A DNA stretch of 64,000 nt, taken from positions 48,785,501 to 48,849,500 of the forward strand of contig CM065803.1 in assembly GCA_033398695.1 (NCBI GenBank). Reading direction: 5' to 3'. Below are positions 55,651 through 64,000 of the stretch, piece by piece. The notes beneath the pieces were generated by a model. That model was not told the DNA's origin and did not search any database. It saw nothing but the letters and a program-made list of their open reading frames with translations. Position 1 is the stretch's first letter. Every line of letters begins with the position of its first letter. Origin of the DNA: Orobanche coerulescens. Its lineage: Eukaryota; Streptophyta; Magnoliopsida; Lamiales; Orobanchaceae. Position numbers and translations under genes: made by a program.

Positions 55651-57792
55651 TGTAACACCCCTGAGATATTCGAAGTATATTACAGCACCGTGGACCCCTA
55701 CATGGGACCCACCAGGCTAAAACAAGAAAACACCACTCGAAAAACCATCTCAGTTAGCGAGGACACACATTTAAATAATACAACATATAATAATACACCC
55801 GGAGCAACCGGCGTAATAAACATTAACCGACAACATAGCAACTTTTGTTAATACAGAACGAAGTTCGGAATGAAAAGCCTAAGTACTCGCGAGTACAATC
55901 TATAAGTTTATAAATGTGGGAAACAACCATATCGAAAGGGGCAAGAGAAATAAAAAGACTCAAATGCACATGTCAACGACCCTAGCCAACATCCACGTAC
56001 TGTCACAGCGCCCGCTCGTCCGGCAGAACATAACCTGAAATCCATAATAAGAATTTCCCCAAAATGGGTCCCCAAAGGGGTTAGCAATTACGCTAGTACA
56101 AGTAATCAAGGCAAACCATTCGCTTACACGTTTCATAGTACAATGCACCAAATCATTTCAAAACCAAAACCAGACATGTCTAGTCCGGAAACAAGCAGTC
56201 AATCACATTTGCCTAGGACTGGGATGAAGCCACAAATCCCACTCGAGGCCTCTAAGGACCCTCCCGAGCTGGCCATATCATAAAACAAATCACGCACATG
56301 CATCGCCTAGGACTGGGACGAAGCCACAAATCCCACTCGAGGCCTCTAAGGACCCTCCCGAGCTAGCTAGCTAAACAAACTCATGAATCCAGGGCTAATA
56401 CCATTGGATTCCCTCCGTGGCCCCGTCGGACCCCCTCGAGGTGAGCAAATCACACACAATATACATTACCATTTCAGATTTAAGCATAAAGGTTTCCAAA
56501 AATACTTGCCTTGAATAATTGACGACGCAACGAATGGAAAGGAAAAGCACCGACGAACGCTAGGAACCAATGGAACCGAACCTAACGATTCGAAGAACAT
56601 AATCACAACCAACTCTAAACGAATATGGAAATGGAATACACCCGAAAACTCGCCTACGGTTCATGTATATTCGTATAAAAACAACAACGAGGGCGGACCA
56701 CAACAAAACCCTCTCGAATACGCAATAACCACGAAATATACCATGAATCCGTAGGGAAAACAAGAATACTAACAAGATTAATCATATTCAACATGAATTA
56801 ACCAACCACATAGAACGAATCGAAGAAAAACCCGAAAACCCCAATTTACCCAAAAGTAGGGTTCTTAGAAGATTTACCTTGGATTAGGATGAAAGATTCG
56901 TGTTGATGTTGTTATTATACACCAAGAACTCAAAGAAGATGATGGTTGAGATGATTCGAGGAATAAATCGCCAAGAAATCGCCCAAAATCGTCAAAGCCC
57001 CGGGGAAGGAGATGAAATGAGAAATAGATCCATTCAAAGTCAACTCCTGGGTATTTATAGCCACATGGCTTAGCGCGCGCTAACGGCTAAATGTTAGCGT
57101 GCGCTACCCAGTTATATTACAGTCCACAACTCACTGTCCTGGACCGTTAGCGTACACTACTAATATCTAGCGTGCGCTAACAACGACCCGGTAGCGCGCG
57201 TTAACGAGCTATAGCGTGCGCTACCTGGGCACCTGAACGAGTCCAGAACAAACTGCCCAGTGCTGGACAGTCGCGTTAGCGCGCGCTAACGGATACCTAG
57301 CGCGCGCTAGCCTTCGACAAATAATGTGCGCTAGACAACGTAGCGTGCGCTAAATCATTAGTCGAGAGGACTGGGATCAGAAATAGGTTCACTGCCACTC
57401 CTAGGTCTCAACTCGCTAGCACGCGCTACGAAGCAAACGTAGCGTGCGCTACTAAGGAATCCCGAGCGTGCGCTATGCATAAAGATTAGCGCGCGCTAGG
57501 CACTGAATATTAACGGCCCAAAACACCGGAACATGAACGAAACATCAAACGGAACATCTCAAAATGCATAATAACATAGAATGGATCCACGGCAACCCCA
57601 AAACGATGGTTCCGAATGACAATTAAGAGAATCAGATCAATAAGCGACGGAAGAACCAATAAATGTAGAACTGGATGACAAAAAGTCTCGAAACAAATAT
57701 TCTCAAAAATTAATACGGTTACACGAGGGTCGCTAAAAACGAGAAATACACCAAAACTGAAAATACCGGGAAAAGAAAATGCGGATATTACA
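55651..57792 (-). repeat. 5' LTR of the complete chromovirus
   Basis: Begins TGTAACACCCCTGAG and ends GGATATTACA, followed by TGAAA. Collinear with 48627-50766. Direct modules at about 56210-56370. Promoter cluster at 57068-57498. Confidence 0.95.
57051..57498 (-). promoter_or_regulatory. 5' LTR promoter: TATA and TAGCGCGCGCTA cluster
   Basis: Minus TATA CTATAAATAC at 57051-57060, then about fourteen dyads. Several differ from the partner LTR within the dyad itself (for example TAGCGTACACTA here against CAGCGTGCGCTA), while intervening sequence is mostly identical. Confidence 0.78.
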
Positions 57793-59871
57793 TGAAACAC
57801 ACAATTTAAGAGTTTGGTTTGACAATTGCAAGGAAAATGCAATAATAGTTCTAAAATTTAAGGAAATGAACGATTGCACTAATAATAGATTAATAAAAGG
57901 TAAAACAAAATAGTTGGGATTACAAACTTAGTTCATCATTAGTTATAAAAGATGTAATGGAGATCATAAGATGTATTTACTTATTATGTTGTCTAGATTC
58001 GATTTTCCTTAAAAAGACGTTCCTCTTTCGAATGTCAAAACTCCCCTTATATATTGAATCAATCCACTATATTTCTATGTTGACTGGTTCAATACACATC
58101 ATTAAGTTTTATGAAAATAACTCAAAGAATCATCTAAGGTCTAGAGGTATATTTCTATCCTCTAGAACAACTTAGAGTGAAAATATTTGATCTAATCAAC
58201 ATATTTTCTTTCAAAATATATGGAAACCATAAATATCATCATTTATTGGACAAATAAATAAAGATTGCTAAAACAATTTAAATAACACGCAATAATAAGT
58301 AATCCATAATAGATCTTTATACAAACTTAAATAACATGACAAACCTTGTTTATAATCCCAACTAAGGATAACTTAGCCCATGAAGGCTTTATTCAACATA
58401 TTACAAGCTTGAGTGGTCATTATTAGTTGAAAAAGGGAAAGAATTGATACTAACTCCCTTAGTAGATAAAGGAGAAAGAAGCAATAAACTCCCTGAACAA
58501 CATAAACTAAATCACTCTTACATAAATCACTCTAGAACGCAAGTGTGTTCTTCACACAAAGGAAAATATTACAAAGTAGGAAAAATATAAGATGAAGGAT
58601 CATAAATGATGGATCTAAGGGTCTATCTATACACCTAAAGTCATCTAATAGCTCTAAAACTCCAGCATAGTTACATTAGATCGGATCAAGGCCACCCATC
58701 CCCTTAATAATAGACCAAAACTATAAAAGATTTAAAAATGATCATACATTTGTCAAGAGTTACGGCCGTAACATTGAGGAGTTACGGCCGTAACTATGAG
58801 GACTTACGGCCGTAAGCTTTGGATGTTACGGCCGTAACATGGCTTCGGCTTCTTGCACATTAGTGGATGTTTGAGTTACGGACATAAATTTATTTGTACG
58901 CCCGTATGGAGTTTCAGACTTCATTTTCAGCCCAGAATTTCTTAGACTTTTGCGTTTGTGCCCCAATACTTCTTCGGATGATAACTTTTGATATATTACT
59001 CTGATTTTGAATCCGAAAAGAATGCGAACTCATCTCGTAAAGATCTACAACATGAATACATAAAAACTCAATAAATAGAATATTTTATAAACATGTTGTT
59101 TCTTGAGTAAATCACTAATTCAATCCGATTAAGGCTGAATTTACATCTCCATCCTATAAACATAAAATTTATAAAAACTAATTAATTTAAAGCAAAAACG
59201 AGTAGACTAGCTCATAATTATGGGTGAAATATATCAATACTAAACACGGATAAGTGTATAAAATGACACTTATCACACCCCCAAACTTGAATTCTTGCTA
59301 GTCCTCAACAAGACTCTTTATTATTCACACTCAATGTAAAAATAAAAATAGCACATAAATTAATAAAACACATACAAATAAAAAAATACTTATATATGAA
59401 GAGAAAAAGAGATCAAAATGCTATTTACACAATAACCAGCTTTATACAGTAGATAGAAATGAATCAAGATCCAAAATAAATCTACTAATGATTTGAAGTT
59501 AAAACACGGTTTTATTTTTGTAATTCCAAAATGCAAGGGTTCCCCCCGAAAGGTTGATTCTTTCTTTCCCACTCGTGACACACACGACTCCCTTTATTGG
59601 TTGCTCTCGATCACTCGTTTATTTTTTGACTCAATATGAAAAAGAATTTTATCGGCGTCATCAAATGATTGTTCACGAAATTGAGTGTATTGGAATTCAG
59701 CCACCAATTAATTCAAATATGCTCATAATCTACATCCCTTTTATAGACTTAATAACTCGAACTAGTAGGTGATAACTTTCACACCATTATTGCTAATGTA
59801 TAGTTCTAAGTGGACTCTTTGAGTCCGGTTTATCCATCCCACGAGCAAGTTAGGTTATATATTAAATTATA
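57793..59871 (-). mobile_element. Non-autonomous LTR repeat unit: end of copy 1 internal plus copy 2
   Basis: 57793 to about 58090 completes the internal part of copy 1. From about 58096 the sequence repeats 46671 onwards almost base for base (TCATTAAGTTTTATG, then the LTR). The LTR ends at 59275 (TGATAAGTGTCA on minus), PPT-like at 59276-59288, then internal sequence to 59871, where another LTR is inserted. Discounting the inserted chromovirus, the repeat period is about 2.25 kb. TATA here is mutated (CTATCTATAC near 58623). No coding. Confidence 0.62.
58758..58905 (-). promoter_or_regulatory. TTACGGCCGTAA dyads in repeat copy 2
   Basis: GTTACGGCCGTAAC near 58760 and 58781, CTTACGGCCGTAAG near 58804, GTTACGGCCGTAAC near 58826, and a decayed GTTACGGACATAA near 58876. 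Here the dyads are perfect palindromes where copy 1 has GACC or ACC variants. Confidence 0.7.
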
Positions 59872-61983
59872 TGTAACACCCCCGAGATATTCAAGGTGTA
59901 TTACAGTGCTGTGGACCCCTACATGGGACCCACCAGGCTAGACACAACTTATCACAGTAGAAACACGCATTAACCAGTTGAAAATCAAATAACGCGCCCG
60001 GAACAACCGGCGGAATAATCAACAATGGCAAACATAAATAACTTCCACGAATACAAAACATAATCCGAAGAGAAAAGCCTAAGTACTCGCGAGTACAATC
60101 TATAAGTTTCAAAAGTAGACAACAGCCATATCGAATGGAAACAATGAAAATAAAAGGACTCAATGCACATGTCAACGACCCTGGCCAACATCCTCGTATT
60201 GTCCCAGCGCTCGCTCGTCTGGATGATCATAACCTGAAATCTATAACAAGAATTTCCCCACGACGGGTCCCCAAAGGGGTTAGCAATTACGCTAGTACAA
60301 GTAATCAAGGCAAACCAATCGCTTACACATTTCATAGTACATGCACCAATGTCATTTCAAAAACCAAAACCAGACATGTCTTTTTCGGAAACAAACAGTC
60401 ACAATCAATTTGCCTAGGACCGGGACGAAGCCACGAATCCCACTGGAGGCCTCTAAGGACCCTCCCGAGCTGGCCACAATCATAAAACAAATCAAGCACA
60501 CACGTCGCCTAGGACCGGGATGAAGCCACGAATCCCACTCGAGGCCTCTGAGGACCCTCCCGAGCTGGCTAGCGAAACAAACTCATGAATCCAGGACGAA
60601 GCCATAGATTCCTTCGAGGCCCTGTCGGACCCTCCCGAGGTGAGTAAAGCACACACAATATACATTACCATTTCGCGTTAAGCATAAAGGTTTCCAAGAA
60701 TTACTTGCCTTGAATAATTGATGACACAACGAACGGAAAGGAAAATCACCGACGAATGCTAGGAACCAACGGAACCGAACCTAATGATTCGAAGAACATA
60801 ATTACAACCAACTCTAAATGAATACGGAAATGGAATACACCCGAAAACCCGCCTACGATTCATGTATATTCGTATAAAAATAACAACGAGGGCAGACCAC
60901 AACCAAATCCTTTCGATTTCGCAAAACCATGAAAATATACAATGAATCCGTAGGAAAACTAATGATATCAACAAGATTAATCATATTCATTATGGTTTAA
61001 CCAACAAAACAGAACGAATCGGACAAAAATCCCAAAACCCCCAAATTATCCAAAAGTAGGGTTCTAAGAGACTTACCTTGGATTAGGATGAAAGATTCGT
61101 GTTGATGTTGTTATTACACGCCAAGAACTCAAGGAAGATGATGGTTGGGATGATTGGAGGAAGAAATCGTCAAGAAAATCGCCCGAAATCGCCAAAGCTA
61201 CGGAGAGGGAGAAGAAATGAGAAAAGACGTACATCTGGGTCAACTCCCTGGTTTATATAGCCAGGGAGTGTTAGCGCGCGCTAATCCTCAGAAGTTAGCG
61301 TGCGCTAACAGGACAAAACTCCAGTCCAGAAGTTAACGTCCCAGTCCAGTAACCAGATTTATGGGCCGCTAGCGTGCGCTACCCGAAACGTAGCGTGCGC
61401 TATCGGCCGTAGCGTGCGCTACCTGGACATCAGCCGAGTCCATAAGTGAACTGCCCAGTACTCACCTGACCCCGTTAACGCGCGCTATCGGCCAAACATA
61501 GCGTGCGCTAAATGCGTATCGATAGCGCGCGCTATCGGCCATAGCGTGCGCTACCTGGGCACCTGACCGAGTCCAGTAGCAAACTGTCCAGTACTGGACA
61601 GACTCGCTAGCGCGCGCTACAAAACAAGCATAGCGTGCGCTACTGAAGGGTGTTTAGCGCGCGCTATACAATAACATTAGCGCGCATTAGGCACAGGGTA
61701 ACAAAGGTCTGAATCACCGAAACATGAACGAAGCATCAAACGAAACATCTCAAAACGCATAATAACATAGAATGGACCCACGGCAACCCCGAAACGGCAG
61801 TTCCAAACAACAATTACGGGAATCAGATCGATAAGCGACGGAAGAACCAATAACGTATAACTGGATGATAAAATGTCTCGAAACAATTATTCTCAAAACT
61901 AATACGGTTACACGAGTGTCGCTAAAAACAAGAAATACACTGAAAAGTGAAAATACCGGGAAAAGAAAAATGCGGGTGTTACA
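59872..61983 (-). repeat. 3' LTR of the right-hand chromovirus, 2.11 kb
   Basis: Begins TGTAACACCCCCGAG and ends GGGTGTTACA, with a PPT to its right. Related to the LTRs of the complete chromovirus but clearly more divergent. Candidate left target repeat TTATA (59867-59871). Direct modules at about 60410-60560. No coding. Confidence 0.93.
61251..61690 (-). promoter_or_regulatory. LTR promoter: TATA and TAGCGCGCGCTA cluster
   Basis: Minus TATA CTATATAAAC at 61251-61260, followed upstream by about fourteen dyads between 61269 and 61690 (TTAGCGCGCGCTAA, TAGCGTGCGCTA, GTTAACGCGCGCTA and others). Confidence 0.78.
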
Positions 61984-62000
61984 TTCTATCCCTCTAAAAA
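61984..62000 (-). other. Polypurine tract of the right-hand chromovirus
   Basis: Minus-strand TTTTTAGAGGGATAGAA abuts the LTR end at 61983. Confidence 0.83.
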
Positions 62001-62018
62001 CAAGTTTCGTCCCGAAAC

Positions 62019-64000
62019 TTATGAAATAAAGAACTCGGGGTACTTAGCACGCATGCGATCCTCGGTCTCCCAAGTTGCTTCTTCGACACCATGTCTCGAC
62101 CACTGCATTTTGACCAAAGGAATGGTCTTATGCCTCAGTCGCTTCTCGCGGTGCTCCAGAATCCTCAAGGGATGCTCCTCGAAAGTAATGTCCTCGACAA
62201 TATCGATCTCACCATAATCGATGATATGACTAGGATCCAGAACATATTTCCTCACCTGGGAAACATGGAAAATGCTATGAACGTGACTCAAGGCCGAAGG
62301 TAGTGCCAAACGATATGCCAACTCACCAACTCGCTCGAGAATCTCAAAGGGTCCAATAAATCTCGGACTCAACTTCCCTTTCTTCCCGAAACGAAAAACT
62401 CCTCTCGTCGGCGACACCTTTAGCAAAATGTGGTCTCCCACCTCGAATTCCAAAGGTCGACGATGGACGTCGGCATACGAAATCTGTCGACTCTAGGCGA
62501 TCAACATCCGTTCTCTAATCAAATCCACCTTCCGCCTCGTCTCTAAAATAATATCCAGTTCGGTCCCGACCAAATCAGACATTTCGTTCCAACAAATCGA
62601 CGATCGACAACACCGCCCGAAAAGCGCCTCATACGGTGCCATCCGAATCGACGCGTGCCAACTATTGTTGTACGTGAATTCGATCAATGGTAAATGCTCA
62701 TCCCAGTCACTGCTCCAATCGAGAGCACAAGCATGCAACGTATCCTCGAACGTCTGGATAGTGCGTTCCGACTGCCCATCTGACTGAGGATGAAAAGAGG
62801 TACTCAAATGCAACTGAGTACCCAACGCCTTATGCACCGCCTTCCAAAAGTGCGATACAAAACGGCCATCACGATCCGAAACAATAGACTTCGGAGTACC
62901 GTGAAGCCTCGCGATCTGCGCGATAAACACACGAGCCAACTTATCCGGGCCCCAAGTGTCTTTGATGCCCAGAAAATGTGCCGACTTGGTCAGACGATCG
63001 ACAATCACCCAGACCATATTCATGCCCGACCTCGATCTTGGCAAACTCGTAATGAAATCCATCGATATATCTTCCCATTTCCATTCCGGAACGGGAAGTG
63101 ACTGCAATAACCCGGTCGGTCGCTGAAGCTCAATTTTGACTTGCTGACAAGTCAAACATCTCGCTACAAACTGTGCGACCCCCTCCTTCATATTATTCCA
63201 CCAGAAATTCCTTCTCAGGTCCTTGTACATCTTACTCGAACCAGGATCAACGGAGTAAGGTGTAGCATGGGCCTCATGCAAAATACTCTGTCTCAACTCT
63301 TAGTTGTTCGGTACACAAAGCCAACTCTGGAATCTCAAAACACCATCCTCGTGAATCACAAACCCAGGAGACTTTCCCTTAAGAACGTTCTCTCGGATTT
63401 GAGTAATCATTGGATCCTCTAATTGCTTCAGCTTAATTTCATCGATCAAAGACGACGAAATCTCTAAAGCACAAAGTTGCCCGACAGCTCCAGGCAACAA
63501 AACCTCAATATCAAACTCAATCAAAACCCTCCAAAGCTCAAACTGAGACATAAGGATCTCAAGCGTTCGCAACGCAACCGGTTTCCGACTCAAGGCGTCG
63601 GCCACGACGTTTGCCTTGCCCGGATGATAAAGGATTTCGAGGTCATAATCCTTAATCAACTCTAAGCACCTCCTCTGCCTCATATTCAACTCCCGCTGAC
63701 TAAATATATATTTCGTACTTTTATGATCGGTAAAAATTTGACATGCAGAGCCGAAAAGATAGTGACGCCAAATTTTGAGCGCAAAAACAACTGCCGCTAA
63801 CTCCAAATCATGAGTAGGGTAGTTAGGCTCATACGGCCTCAACTGTCTCGATGCATATGCAATGGTCTTGCCGTGCTGCATCAACACGCACCCAAGACCC
63901 TGACCCGAAGCATCACTATAAACAGCAAAACCCCCGTTGCCACACGACAACGCCAAAATCGAAGCCGAAGTCAAACGCCTATTCAGCTCCTCAAAACTCG
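62019..64000 (-). pseudogene. pol: RNase H, integrase and chromodomain (5' part outside window)
   Basis: One continuous frame with two nonsense codons: TAA at 63300-63302 between RNase H and integrase, and TAG at 62493-62495 before the integrase C-terminal domain. RNase [17 protein letters not shown] near 63905, [26 protein letters not shown]. Integrase: [38 protein letters not shown]. Tail: GKKGKLSPRFIGPFEILERV then PLVKMQWSRHGVEEATWE to PEFFIS at 62019. It has fewer breaks than the complete element. RT continues beyond position 64000. Confidence 0.92.

Larger units (their letters stand above)
48627..57792 (-). mobile_element. Structurally complete chromovirus, 9.17 kb, target duplication TGAAA
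   Basis: LTRs at 48627-50766 and 55651-57792 (2140 and 2142 bp), perfect PBS, PPT, and gag-PR-RT-RH-INT-chromodomain between. The 5-bp TGAAA directly flanks both ends (48622-48626 and 57793-57797), so this is one insertion event into the non-autonomous repeat. The LTRs are very similar but carry scattered substitutions, so the insertion is not brand new. Coding is broken in several places. Confidence 0.96.

Overview
The window is plant nuclear DNA made up almost entirely of nested LTR retrotransposons. I see no host gene, tRNA gene or functional rRNA gene. Evidence for a flowering plant: Ty3/gypsy chromovirus proteins (gag with CCHC knuckles, protease, RT, RNase H, integrase, C-terminal chromodomain), primer-binding sites complementary to initiator-methionine tRNA, a Cassandra TRIM carrying a 5S-rRNA domain, CACTA transposase remnants, a Stowaway MITE and a hAT MITE. 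The species cannot be told from the sequence.

Layout: (1) 1-13885, minus strand: a head-to-tail tandem of one Tekay/Del-like chromovirus (internal copy 1, LTR, internal copy 2, LTR). (2) 13886 to about 15250, minus: the 5' part of a second chromovirus (partial LTR, PBS, gag start), abutting (3) about 15254-21472, plus: a third chromovirus with truncated pol and a 3.05-kb 3' LTR. (4) 21473-26877: decayed CACTA sequences (a TNP2 fragment and a Ptta/En-Spm-type spliced gene) hosting two MITEs and a SINE-like piece. (5) 26878-32574, plus: a chromovirus LTR and gag, with a Cassandra unit lodged exactly at its primer-binding site and a 1.86-kb solo LTR inside gag. (6) 32575-38598, minus: a non-coding internal region, PBS and a 3.57-kb LTR. 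(7) 38599-43403, plus: a chromovirus whose gag is fused in frame to RNase H by an internal deletion; it sits in the gag of (8) 43404-46667, minus. (9) 46668-59871: a roughly 2.25-kb non-autonomous repeat of another LTR lineage in tandem, split by (10) a structurally complete 9.17-kb chromovirus at 48627-57792 (5-bp target duplication, two LTRs, PBS, PPT, all domains but mutated). (11) 59872-64000, minus: a further relative running off the window.

The strongest unexplained signal is in the LTR promoters. Nearly every LTR carries, directly upstream of its TATA box, a 0.1-0.45-kb cluster of 8-14-bp palindromes. The palindrome differs between families: an ACGTACGT core, TAGCGCGCGCTA, TTACGGCCGTAA or GTGCCGCGGCAC. 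The modules downstream of TATA remain recognisably related. This looks like a set of interchangeable, family-specific dyad binding sites in retrotransposon promoters, and it extends to the non-chromovirus repeat. Other notable structures are the Cassandra-chromovirus chimera joined at the shared PBS, the shared-LTR tandem, and the gag-RNase H fusion.

All coding regions are retrotransposon or transposon derived. Most carry stops or frameshifts, so nothing here is clearly capable of autonomous movement.
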